From: a virus | Strand: one strand, 5' to 3' | IMG/VR virus record: IMGVR_UViG_3300025141_000645 | Span: 1 to 25,941 of that record | Length of the DNA stretch: 25,941 nucleotides | Shown: piece by piece, positions 12,256-18,079 of the stretch | Layout of the letters: each line of letters opens with the position of its first letter | How positions within the stretch are numbered: position 1 is the first letter of the stretch | The notes under the pieces: model-generated | The model's input: the letters and a program-made list of their open reading frames with translations, nothing else | Databases searched by the model: none | Told to the model about the DNA's origin: nothing | Translations under genes and position numbers: made by a program

Positions 12256-12703
12256 GAGTTTCCTCCTTAGCCTGTGCATCATTAAAAGTCTTTGTTTCTT
12301 GACCTATTCTAAATCTAGCTTTGTCTTCTACAGTCTCCCCGATCTTACGTAGAAATACTGTGTTAGTAATTTTAGAAACACTAGTCTGTAAACCAATGTG
12401 TAAATAGATTTCTGTTAGGGATGGGTTACGATCTGCAACTATGTTACCATCATCAGTTTTCCCACCTGTTAAGAAACATACACCAGCTTCCTCTAACATC
12501 TTATATCGTCTGTGTACATCTGTATAGTTCTTCTTTGTTATTTTACTTACGCCTATAGACATACTACCCCAAATTAAAACATCCGTAATAGGATTGAGTT
12601 TAACTCTGTCAGGGTGAATGATACCTTTCTCATCTATGGTATCAGGAATAAAACATAATTCTTTATAATCTGTGACTTCTTGTAAGTCCCATTGTAATGA
12701 CAT
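12233..12703 (-). CDS. Hypothetical protein
   Basis: A 156-aa protein starting MSLQWDLQEVTDYKELCFIP. It has an IHPDRVKLNPITDVLIWGSM segment early on and a repeated VSKIT motif (residues about 52 and 109). Two Cys, not in a metal pattern. No family recognised. AAGGAGG lies 7 nt before the ATG. First gene of a four-gene operon running to 11517 from the promoter at 12732-12761. Confidence 0.75.
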   Translation of the reverse strand: MSLQWDLQEVTDYKELCFIPDTIDEKGIIHPDRVKLNPITDVLIWGSMSIGVSKITKKNYTDVHRRYKMLEEAGVCFLTGGKTDDGNIVADRNPSLTEIYLHIGLQTSVSKITNTVFLRKIGETVEDKARFRIGQETKTFNDAQAKEETHEPILTK

Positions 12704-12731
12704 TACTATCCTCCTTCTCTTCTCTGTGTCA

Positions 12732-12761
12732 ATTATAACACAGTCTTAAACTAATTGTCAA
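12732..12761 (-). promoter_or_regulatory. Promoter of the 12703-11517 operon
   Basis: -35 TTGACA (12756-12761), 18-nt spacer ending TGT, consensus -10 TATAAT (12732-12737). It has no TCGAAAA tag. Confidence 0.9.
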
Positions 12762-12766
12762 CAACT

Positions 12767-13222
12767 CTATAATTCGGTAGAGATACCCTGTAATAGTTTA
12801 TCGGCTACCTTATCTGTCAAAGACTGTTTGTATGTAGTCTCATGTAAACACTTAGCTATTTTTCTTTTTAAATTAAAACCCACCGGCTCTTCTCCAATCT
12901 TAACATATGACTGAGCCACCTCTCTCATTGCTAATAAATCAGATGTACTCAAAGTCACAACAGCATCTTTACCTTCATTCTCAGGATCAGTTGTAAAGAG
13001 AACTGCATGTCCAATCTTCTCTATGAATTCATATGGAACTGCTATTCCTGCTGATGGAGCTACACCTCTCATAGTAAGAGGGGGTCTTACCTCTGAATCA
13101 ACCTCGATCATTATAGAACAACTATCGTCCAAATACAAGGCTTCGTTTCGTGTCAGAGAAATTTTATGATAGAACTCGGCTTCCATAAAATCTAGTAGTT
13201 CATCATCTGTTAGTTCATCCAT
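12767..13222 (-). CDS. Hypothetical protein
   Basis: A 151-aa acidic protein starting MDELTDDELLDFMEAEFYHK, mixed alpha/beta, with a basic patch near the C-terminus (NLKRKIAKCLHETTYK). No family recognised. GGAGG lies 7 nt before the ATG at 13222, which overlaps the stop of the small zinc-ribbon gene (TAATG). It is the last gene of the operon starting at 14457 or further upstream. Confidence 0.75.
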   Translation of the reverse strand: MDELTDDELLDFMEAEFYHKISLTRNEALYLDDSCSIMIEVDSEVRPPLTMRGVAPSAGIAVPYEFIEKIGHAVLFTTDPENEGKDAVVTLSTSDLLAMREVAQSYVKIGEEPVGFNLKRKIAKCLHETTYKQSLTDKVADKLLQGISTEL

Positions 13223-13359
13223 TAATTTACCTCCGTAATAACAATATCACATACAGCACATCTAAGAGTATCTAATCTTCGATTCTCCCAAACTTCTATA
13301 ACAGTAGCTTTATGTGTCTTTTTTAATTTACAATATAATCTCTTTATAAATTTTCCCAT
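13222..13359 (-). CDS. 45-aa Cys-rich protein
   Basis: A short ORF with C10 and H16 (YCKLKKTH) plus C34-x2-C37 (LRCAVCD), a probable zinc ribbon with a basic N-terminus. It starts inside the end of the upstream gene (16-base overlap) and its TAA overlaps the next ATG, so it is embedded in a coupled series. These overlaps and the Cys pattern are the main evidence that it is real. Role unknown. Confidence 0.7.
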   Translation of the reverse strand: MGKFIKRLYCKLKKTHKATVIEVWENRRLDTLRCAVCDIVITEVN

Positions 13360-13508
13360 TCTAATTCTTCTTGCGCCCTTCTTTGTTTTTTATATTCGGT
13401 GCTACGTTTTTTATGTAGAGAGTCTGTAGACTTCTCTCGGAAAGGTTTGTCATAACTCTTATTCTTTCTTCGCTTATTTGTCTTACGATCTCGTGTTACC
13501 CACTTCAT
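13344..13508 (-). CDS. Small very basic protein
   Basis: A 54-aa protein with about 22 Lys/Arg residues (for example RDRKTNKRRKNKSYDK), with a helical C-terminus. Likely to bind nucleic acid, but no family recognised. Its start at 13508 overlaps the stop of the upstream gene as ATGA. An earlier ATG at 13532 is possible but has no ribosome-binding site. Confidence 0.65.
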   Translation of the reverse strand: MKWVTRDRKTNKRRKNKSYDKPFREKSTDSLHKKRSTEYKKQRRAQEELEWENL

Positions 13509-13735
13509 CTTCGTTTTATAATTTCCTCCCATACTAAATATGCCGTAACCTCAGTCCCCTTCTCTACGGCTTTATGATTGCGACAGTTACCCCAAGTTAA
13601 TTGTTTAACATATCCAACTTCTAATAGAGACTTTAGATGATCAATAAACAAATTGGTGTTGCTTTGATCACGGATTGAAACGTCACATTTAACACAATAA
13701 CTAATCTTTAAAGGTCGTGCTTTCTCGGTTGTCAT
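13505..13735 (-). CDS. Small Cys-containing protein
   Basis: A 76-aa protein with C14-x2-C17 (SYCVKCD) and a later GNCRNH segment, which together could bind a metal. It has mixed helix and strand character, starts MTTEKARPLKI and ends in a basic tail. GGAGG lies 7 nt before the ATG at 13735, which is inside the end of the upstream gene (35-base overlap). Function unknown. Confidence 0.7.
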   Translation of the reverse strand: MTTEKARPLKISYCVKCDVSIRDQSNTNLFIDHLKSLLEVGYVKQLTWGNCRNHKAVEKGTEVTAYLVWEEIIKRR

Positions 13736-13901
13736 TGATAACCTCCGCTCTATTATTATACTCGATCCGTTCAACAATTTCAAGTATTTTTAAGAGGAGG
13801 TCATAAGTCTCTCTATGTTGATTTTTAACTAAGGCTTCTAAAAATTCACTCCGTTGCTGAAACTGTTCAGCATAAAGCATCATCTGTTCTGTTACACTCA
13901 T
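13701..13901 (-). CDS. Small helical protein
   Basis: A 66-aa, mostly helical acidic protein starting MSVTEQMMLYAEQFQQRSEF, with heptad-like Leu/Ile spacing to residue 48, so probably a coiled coil. GGGGAAG lies about 6 nt before the ATG, which overlaps the upstream stop as ATGA. No family recognised. Confidence 0.7.
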   Translation of the reverse strand: MSVTEQMMLYAEQFQQRSEFLEALVKNQHRETYDLLLKILEIVERIEYNNRAEVINDNRESTTFKD

Positions 13902-14272
13902 GCGAATCTTCCCCTGTTTACATTACGTCTCACGTAAGATCGTTTTAATGGTCTATCAGGATCATACCATAATGGTTGTGATCCCCCTAGAAACTGTAAT
14001 AGATTTTTAATATGTCCTAATAATAATTCTCCCTCTGCATCTATTAGTGATGCCCAACCACCAGCATCTACAAACCATTGTTGTACTGTCTTATTATCTT
14101 CAACTGAAACAGTATGTAGAAGGAAAGATTTGTTTCGTCTAAGGTAACTAGTAATCTTCTTCTCTACACTTTTAGTTCTTTTGTGGTTTGGGTTATATTT
14201 TAGTTCAGGCTTAGGAGGAGCATTGTTCATTAACCACTCCTCCCAAGTTGACCAACTATCTTCAGTAGTCAT
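13898..14272 (-). CDS. Hypothetical Trp-rich protein
   Basis: A 124-aa protein with a Trp-rich start (DSWSTWEEWLMNNAPPKPEL), a basic middle (NHKRTKSVEKKITSYLRRNK) and a basic C-terminus. No Cys, no family recognised. Its ATG overlaps the upstream stop (ATGA) and it has only a weak ribosome-binding site, so translation is likely coupled to the 14269-14457 gene. Confidence 0.7.
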   Translation of the reverse strand: MTTEDSWSTWEEWLMNNAPPKPELKYNPNHKRTKSVEKKITSYLRRNKSFLLHTVSVEDNKTVQQWFVDAGGWASLIDAEGELLLGHIKNLLQFLGGSQPLWYDPDRPLKRSYVRRNVNRGRFA

Positions 14273-14457
14273 CTAGGATTATCAGTACCTCTAGCTATTC
14301 GCTTTAAGTCTTCTTTACCTATCTTAACATCATGTAGTAATTGTTTACCGTTACGATCTTTTACTTGTATCCAATACGAGTGGTCGTAAGCACTTGTACG
14401 GTTATCGATGAACTCTATAGTGTATCCATTTGAACCACTATTAACTTCAAACTTCAT
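14269..14457 (-). CDS. Hypothetical small protein
   Basis: A 62-aa protein, beta-rich at first (MKFEVNSGSNGYTIEFID) and helical near the end. No family recognised. GGAGG lies 5 nt before the ATG at 14457. No promoter is visible in the 43 bases to the upstream gene, so it is probably read from the promoter at 14918-14947. Confidence 0.7.
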   Translation of the reverse strand: MKFEVNSGSNGYTIEFIDNRTSAYDHSYWIQVKDRNGKQLLHDVKIGKEDLKRIARGTDNPR

Positions 14458-14500
14458 ATCAGCCTCCTAATACTAAATATATAAAGGATTCATACAGTCA

Positions 14501-14779
14501 TTATATGACAATATATGTCTCTCCGTTTGCCCTTAGTCGAGTAATACCGTCTAAGCTAATCATTCGATAGCCTTTAGCAATCATATCATATACTGGTAGT
14601 AAATCTTTCTCTCTTGCATTATACTTTAATCCTTCACCAGTAATGTATTTAGAAACTCCTACACGAGCCGTCATATTTCTCAACTCGCCAGTAGTTCTTT
14701 TCTTAAACTCTACATTAAAGAATTGACCTTTAGTATTACTAACTATTTCTTTCACTCTATCTCTTGTTATGGTTTGCAT
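14501..14779 (-). CDS. SH3 beta-barrel fold protein (DUF2693-like)
   Basis: A 92-aa protein. Its order of motifs (KGQFFNVEFKKRTTGELRNM, TARVGVSKYI, then LPVYDMIAKGYRMISLDGI, ending ANGETYIV) matches the small phage family annotated as SH3 beta-barrel-containing (DUF2693-like). These proteins are thought to be small beta-barrels and their function is unknown. The start at 14779 has AAAGGAG 7 nt upstream. An earlier ATG at 14815 has no such site. Confidence 0.8.
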   Translation of the reverse strand: MQTITRDRVKEIVSNTKGQFFNVEFKKRTTGELRNMTARVGVSKYITGEGLKYNAREKDLLPVYDMIAKGYRMISLDGITRLRANGETYIVI

Positions 14780-14798
14780 ATTCTCTCCTTTACTTTTC

Positions 14799-14888
14799 TT
14801 ATTTAATTGGTTCACCAGATATAATAGCTATAATACTACCTAATATTATAAATGTAATGAACGCTCCTAATGGATTTGTAATAAATAT
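14799..14888 (-). CDS. Possible small membrane peptide with non-AUG start
   Basis: A reading frame of about 30 codons that would give one transmembrane helix (NPLGAFITFIILGSIIAII, then SGEPIK). A strong AAGGAGGT (around 14897-14902) lies 9 nt before an in-frame ATA, but there is no in-frame ATG, GTG or TTG. It is the first frame after the promoter at 14918-14947. It is either a peptide with a rare start (ATA, or ACG at 14894) or an untranslated leader. Confidence 0.4.
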   Translation of the reverse strand: MFITNPLGAFITFIILGSIIAIISGEPIK

Positions 14889-14917
14889 ATTCGTGTACCT
14901 CCTTCGCTTATGTTGAC

Positions 14918-14947
14918 ATTGTACATCATCTATCTCACCTTTGTCAA
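14918..14947 (-). promoter_or_regulatory. Promoter of the 14779-12767 operon
   Basis: -35 TTGACA (14942-14947), 18-nt spacer, -10 TACAAT (14918-14923). The -35 box is inside the last codons of the SprT-like gene (Leu-Thr-Lys-Val-Arg end). It appears to serve about ten small genes. Confidence 0.85.
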
Positions 14948-15394
14948 AGGGTGAAATACTTTTCTAGCTTTTAATATATCGGATGTTTCGTGCCATCCCC
15001 TATCAGAATGTTTACCACGTTTATAGTTTTTAGGTGAAACAATTTTTAAGGCTATATTAAAACCTCGTCCGTGCCATGTACCTATCTCATCATACTTACA
15101 TAGAAACTGTACTATATGAGCAATCTCATGTCGAACAACTCTCTTAGCTTCTTTATCAGATGCTAGTATCCATTTAGACATTTCAAGGATAGGTATCTCG
15201 TCTGCATATTTACTATTCAACCATATCTGTCCTGCTGTATTTACACCACATGTATCACTAACTAGTATCTCTGGACTCCAGTTCTTCACATTTTTAAAAG
15301 GGAATCGTGAAACATTTTCCTTCAAATACTTTTGAATATGAGGTCTGTAAAATACCTCATCAGCATATTTCTTTAATGTTGTTTGTCGTATCAA
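14930..15394 (-). CDS. SprT-like zinc metalloprotease-fold protein
   Basis: A 154-aa protein with a zinc-protease motif HEIAH (residues 89-93) and a downstream HGRGF (108-112) that supplies the third ligand, the standard SprT-like arrangement HExxH...HG..F. E90 would be the catalytic residue. The C-terminus, HSDRGWHETSDILKARK, lacks the usual SprT Cys zinc ribbon, so this is a short form. Its substrate is unknown. It starts with TTG at 15394, with AAGGAG 9 nt upstream. It has its own promoter, divergent from the HNH gene. Confidence 0.85.
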   Translation of the reverse strand: MIRQTTLKKYADEVFYRPHIQKYLKENVSRFPFKNVKNWSPEILVSDTCGVNTAGQIWLNSKYADEIPILEMSKWILASDKEAKRVVRHEIAHIVQFLCKYDEIGTWHGRGFNIALKIVSPKNYKRGKHSDRGWHETSDILKARKVFHPLTKVR

Positions 15395-15440
15395 ATAATT
15401 CTTCTCCTTTGGAATTAGTCACTCTGCGAGTGCTGAAACA

Positions 15441-15470
15441 ATCATACCACAAAAGAAAAGATCGAGTCAA
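15441..15470 (-). promoter_or_regulatory. Promoter of the SprT-like gene
   Basis: -35 TTGACT (15465-15470), 18-nt spacer, -10 TATGAT (15441-15446). It lies back to back with the HNH gene start region. Confidence 0.8.
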
Positions 15471-15489
15471 ATTTTCTGGTTGGTTTGAG

Positions 15490-15495
15490 TATAAT
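15490..15495 (+). promoter_or_regulatory. Probable -10 box of the HNH gene
   Basis: Consensus TATAAT lies 8 bases before the AGGAGG of the HNH gene. No good -35 box is seen. If it is a promoter, the transcript would be nearly leaderless before the ribosome-binding site. Confidence 0.4.
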
Positions 15496-15514
15496 AATAC
15501 AGGAGGTGCTTAGA

Positions 15515-15898
15515 ATGCGACAACGGAATATAATAAAAGAGGGAGTAAACCCTCGTCCTACAAAATACTCTATTCAACATCTCATTAAAACAAGAGAGAT
15601 GTCCGATTACCTTTCCAATAAGGTTCCAATGCAATCAGATAAATTAAAGATTCGCTTAATAAATGAAGGATACTTAGACCCCGAATGTGATATCTGTCGC
15701 AGATCACTTTGGGTTGGCGAGGACATTCCCTTACAATTAGATCATGTTAATGGGAATAATGATGATAACAGTTTAAAAAATCTTCGTCTACTGTGTCCTA
15801 ACTGTCATGCACAAACACCTCAGTATAGATTAAAGGATGAATTTAAGGACACTACTTATTCCAATAAGGATAAGGAAAATCCAAATACAGATATATAG
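15515..15898 (+). CDS. HNH endonuclease
   Basis: A 127-aa HNH nuclease. It has zinc ligands C58-x2-C61 (CDICRRS) and C94-x2-C97 (LCPNCHAQT), the catalytic LDHVNGN (H77), and the conserved NNDDNSLKNLRLLC linking segment ending before the last Cys pair. It cuts DNA, either as a free-standing homing-type nuclease or as a phage DNA-processing enzyme; no terminase is next to it. The start at 15515 has AGGAGG 8 nt upstream, and an in-frame ATG at 15485 precedes that site. It is the only plus-strand gene between 1986 and the right end, wedged between minus-strand operons, which suggests later insertion. Confidence 0.9.
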   Translation: MRQRNIIKEGVNPRPTKYSIQHLIKTREMSDYLSNKVPMQSDKLKIRLINEGYLDPECDICRRSLWVGEDIPLQLDHVNGNNDDNSLKNLRLLCPNCHAQTPQYRLKDEFKDTTYSNKDKENPNTDI

Positions 15899-15924
15899 TC
15901 AAGTTTAGTAAAGTGGGATTTCGT

Positions 15925-16074
15925 CTAAGCACCCTCCCTTTTATTGTGTGGTTGCCGAGTTATTAATTTGGAACCACAGTTGTGGCATATCTCAGCCCTA
16001 TCTTGATCCATAGTTTGTGACACGTTGTGTACATAACAATACTTATTCGGACATACTAATTCTTTTTCTTTCAT
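15925..16074 (-). CDS. 49-aa zinc-ribbon protein
   Basis: A short ORF with C8-x4-C13 (VCPNKYCYV) and C30-x2-C33 (ICHNCGS), a compact zinc ribbon with the same C-x4-C...C-x2-C plan as the 42-aa gene at 6454-6582. AAGGA lies 7 nt before the ATG at 16074, which is inside the end of the upstream gene (32-base overlap). Its stop lies 27 bases from the HNH stop (convergent genes). Role unknown. Confidence 0.75.
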   Translation of the reverse strand: MKEKELVCPNKYCYVHNVSQTMDQDRAEICHNCGSKLITRQPHNKREGA

Positions 16075-16321
16075 TTTCTATTCCTTTTATTTCTTCTAGT
16101 AGCTTTTCAATTGTTTCTGATAATATTAAACCATTCTTAGTAATGATATGGTTGTTTGTATCAGGACAAGTAACTTTCCATAAACACCCCTCACAACCTC
16201 TCTCCTTCCAATTACTTATAGTAGCATTCCATCGAACCCTAAATAGTTTTTCAATTGCCTGTAAATCTTTTTGCGTTAGTTGAACTCCTAAGCGAAAACG
16301 TTGTGTTTTCTTTCGTATCAT
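16043..16321 (-). CDS. Hypothetical basic protein with CxxC
   Basis: A 92-aa basic protein with a helical N-terminus (LTQKDLQAIEKLFRVRW), a Cys group in the middle (CEGCLWKVTCP) and a charged helical C-terminus. A metal site is possible but has only three Cys. The weak AGGAT before the ATG at 16321 lies at the end of the repeated element 16335-16388. No family recognised. Confidence 0.7.
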   Translation of the reverse strand: MIRKKTQRFRLGVQLTQKDLQAIEKLFRVRWNATISNWKERGCEGCLWKVTCPDTNNHIITKNGLILSETIEKLLEEIKGIENERKRISMSE

Positions 16322-16334
16322 ATCCTATCTACTT

Positions 16335-16388
16335 CTTTCCTCTATACTCCTCTCTACGAGGCGTACAGACCCCTTTAAAAGCATCCTA
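16335..16388 (-). repeat. Stop-linked 54-nt element, copy 2
   Basis: It begins with the TAG stop of the holin-like gene, then 9 nt, then AAAGGGGTCT, exactly as in copy 1 (6403-6456). In frame with the stop it reads on as KGVCTPRREEYRGKK and ends at 16329. The GGGG/CCTC stem of copy 1 is kept with one G-T pair. Confidence 0.6.
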
Positions 16389-16661
16389 ATCCTTGTCCTT
16401 TCCAAATACACTTCCGGTCAGTAAAGCACCAAAAGCTAAGTGGAACAACCCACCACCCTTCAAAGTAAATGGCTCGTGTTGACTAACTAATTTCTTGAGG
16501 TACTCCATTTGGACTAACGGGTCTTCGATGGCTTGTAGATGCGACATGTAATCAGCCAGATCCAATCCCATTCTTGCCACTCCGTAGTACACAGGTACTA
16601 CCATGAAGTCGTAGATACAAATAACGAGGTAGGTTATTAAAGCAGTCCATCGCCACATCAT
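16386..16661 (-). CDS. Holin-like small membrane protein
   Basis: A 91-aa protein with two likely transmembrane helices: residues about 5-28 (RWTALITYLVICIYDFMVVP) and about 68-86 (GGGLFHLAFGALLTGSVF). They are joined by a polar loop (SHLQAIEDPLVQMEYLKKLV). This layout, including WTALI.YLVIC and GGG.FHLAFGA, resembles small phage holins seen beside lysis genes. Holins form membrane pores at the end of infection, and that role is inferred here. No endolysin is in the window. It starts 1 base after the stop of the 16663-16842 membrane gene, and its stop begins the repeated element. Confidence 0.7.
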   Translation of the reverse strand: MMWRWTALITYLVICIYDFMVVPVYYGVARMGLDLADYMSHLQAIEDPLVQMEYLKKLVSQHEPFTLKGGGLFHLAFGALLTGSVFGKDKD

Positions 16662-16662
16662 A

Positions 16663-16842
16663 TTACTTCTTTACCTTATACCAAATTATACGTGCCAATC
16701 CAATTCCTCCTACCACTACTGAAGTCCATGCAACTATCTGTACTGTCAATATATCTTCTCCAAAGCCATGTCGAGAAAGATCAGCCATGACTCCACCAAA
16801 TAGTATTAGGGGGATAGGAAAATAACTTCTTAGATATTTCAT
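16663..16842 (-). CDS. 59-aa two-helix membrane protein
   Basis: A small protein with two hydrophobic segments, about residues 6-20 (SYFPIPLILFGGVMA) and about 31-52 (ILTVQIVAWTSVVVGGIGLA), separated by a short polar loop, and a basic end (KVKK). This holin-like or holin-accessory layout, next to the 16386-16661 membrane gene, points to the lysis group. AAGGAG lies 7 nt before the ATG, which overlaps the upstream stop as TAATG. Confidence 0.75.
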   Translation of the reverse strand: MKYLRSYFPIPLILFGGVMADLSRHGFGEDILTVQIVAWTSVVVGGIGLARIIWYKVKK

Positions 16843-17039
16843 TAAATTCTCCTTACCCTACGCATATAGGGTTCTTCTTTAGGCTTGGTTTCTTTTACAT
16901 CAACAGACACTATATCTTCAGACCGATCTTTTATCCATTGTTCCTTTGCGACTATCTCTGCCCATTGTTTACTAAGTGCTTTAATTGGTATAGACTCTTT
17001 TGCCATGTATTCTATCTCAACAGTGTAATCATAGTCCAT
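16842..17039 (-). CDS. Hypothetical small charged protein
   Basis: A 65-aa protein with an acidic first half (MDYDYTVEIEYMAKESIPIK), a helical middle with Trp, and a Lys/Arg-rich end (MRRVRRI). No family recognised. AGGGGGAA lies before the ATG at 17039. Its stop overlaps the start of the two-helix membrane gene. Confidence 0.7.
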   Translation of the reverse strand: MDYDYTVEIEYMAKESIPIKALSKQWAEIVAKEQWIKDRSEDIVSVDVKETKPKEEPYMRRVRRI

Positions 17040-17079
17040 AATTCCCCCTAAAATAAAACATTATATCTTCTTATCAAGT

Positions 17080-17274
17080 CTAATTTATATACTTATTTTT
17101 GTATTTATCTAAGCAGAATGCATCAGAACCGGGGTTAAATCCCCCCATTCCAAACCCTGAACAGAGATATCGTTGGGTATCAATTACCATCATGGTAGTT
17201 AGTGTCCCACAAATTACGCAGTAACCTTTATTCCCTACGTCCCTATAGGAGCGAAGCCAATCTTTATTACTCAG
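17080..17274 (-). CDS. Zinc-ribbon protein lacking a normal start codon
   Basis: An open frame of 60-odd codons with a convincing protein: NKDWLRSYRDVGNKGYCVIC at the start, then two more Cys (LCSGFG, DAFCLDK) giving C-x2-C...C...C. There is no in-frame ATG, GTG or TTG before the first Cys pair; the frame opens only with CTG near 17274. It overlaps the last codons of the 17267-17500 gene in the +1 frame. It may use a rare CTG start, be joined to that gene by a +1 frameshift near its TAA, or reflect a sequence error. Confidence 0.55.
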   Translation of the reverse strand: MSNKDWLRSYRDVGNKGYCVICGTLTTMMVIDTQRYLCSGFGMGGFNPGSDAFCLDKYKNKYIN

Positions 17275-17500
17275 GGATTTTAATGCCGTCTAACAAATCA
17301 ATTGCTGACTTACTAAACTCTCTTAGTTCTTTCACTACTGCTTTCTTCTCAGCAGCTGTAATCTTTTTATCTTTAGTAGCTGCGGCAATAACTGAAATTA
17401 CATCCATACCCTCTTTAAATACGTATCTAGCTTGGGCAGATTGTCCTGAGTTTAATTTAAAATACATCATTGCCATATTCATTATTGCAACTATGTTCAT
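17267..17500 (-). CDS. Hypothetical small helical protein
   Basis: A 77-aa protein. It has a hydrophobic N-terminus (MNIVAIMNMAMMYFKLNSGQ) and a mostly helical rest with a DKKITAAEKKAVVKELREF stretch that resembles an EF-hand-like or TerB-like turn between helices, without enough match to name it. AAGGAGG lies 8 nt before the ATG, which overlaps the stop of the Cys-rich gene as ATGA. Role unknown; its place among small membrane genes suggests a lysis-region protein. Confidence 0.75.
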   Translation of the reverse strand: MNIVAIMNMAMMYFKLNSGQSAQARYVFKEGMDVISVIAAATKDKKITAAEKKAVVKELREFSKSAIDLLDGIKIPE

Positions 17501-17757
17501 GTTACTTCCTCCTTTATATCAAGTTGTCCACATTGACAATTGCCACCACATGGACATCCGTCTGATCCTTCCGCAAGGATTATATCTTCTTCGTTAACTA
17601 TTAAAAATGTCTGCATGTCATCACAATCTTCACATACACAATCTAATCCACACAAACATTCTTGTAGTGCATAACACATACATTGTCCTTGAATTTTACA
17701 ACTGCATACCTGACGATCTTTCCAATCGTTGTTTGTATCTGGAGTGAAAGAAGTCAT
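17497..17757 (-). CDS. Metallothionein-like cysteine-rich protein
   Basis: An 86-aa acidic protein with 13 Cys in two clusters: residues 18-45 (CSC, CMC, CLC, CVC and C45) and 68-76 (CPCGGNCQC), separated by a Cys-free segment. Six C-x-C pairs are the hallmark of metallothionein-type metal binding, though it matches no specific family I know. The likely role is binding of several zinc or copper ions, by inference. The ATG overlaps the stop of the 17757-17909 membrane gene (TAATG) and has only a weak ribosome-binding site, so it is probably coupled to it. Confidence 0.7.
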   Translation of the reverse strand: MTSFTPDTNNDWKDRQVCSCKIQGQCMCYALQECLCGLDCVCEDCDDMQTFLIVNEEDIILAEGSDGCPCGGNCQCGQLDIKEEVT

Positions 17758-17909
17758 TATTCGTTCTCTAATACTTTCATACCCAGAGCAATTATCCCAC
17801 CAATTGTACCTGTAGCGATCTCTGGATAGTCATTCATCGCTCCAAATCCTGCTAGTATTCCTAATACCATAATTGCTAGAAATATCTGTGGTCTAAGTTT
17901 TCCCATCAT
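17757..17909 (-). CDS. 50-aa two-helix membrane protein
   Basis: A small protein with a hydrophobic segment at about residues 9-24 (IFLAIMVLGILAGFGA), a short polar turn (MNDYPEIATG) and a second hydrophobic segment (TIGGIIALGM). It is another holin-like candidate. GGAGG lies 8 nt before ATG 17909 and about 5 before a second ATG at 17906. It is followed at once by the metallothionein-like gene. Confidence 0.75.
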   Translation of the reverse strand: MMGKLRPQIFLAIMVLGILAGFGAMNDYPEIATGTIGGIIALGMKVLENE

Positions 17910-17929
17910 AGTGCTTACCTCCTAGGCTA

Positions 17930-18079
17930 TTAATACCAACTGTCCTTTTTGTTGAAAGGATCATAGAACCTTTTTGATTTTGGTTTAACGTGTTCGATGG
18001 TTTCCCAATACTCAATAGTATCGTTCCCGTTATAATGGGAGTGTAGCCATCGTCCGATGGTATTAATTATTCGTCTCAA
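17930..18079 (-). CDS. 49-aa basic hypothetical protein
   Basis: A short ORF starting with TTG at 18079, overlapping the TGA stop of the prohead protease gene (TTGA). AAGGAG lies about 11 nt upstream, inside that gene. The product (MRRIINTIGRWLHSHYNGND at the start) is basic and aromatic-rich, with a KPKSKRFYDPF segment. The stop overlap and ribosome-binding site support translation. No family recognised. Confidence 0.65.
   Translation of the reverse strand: MRRIINTIGRWLHSHYNGNDTIEYWETIEHVKPKSKRFYDPFNKKDSWY

Noticed and set aside
15899-15925. Terminator between the convergent HNH and zinc-ribbon genes
   Set aside because: Only three G-C pairs can be drawn and the loop is long; not supportable.
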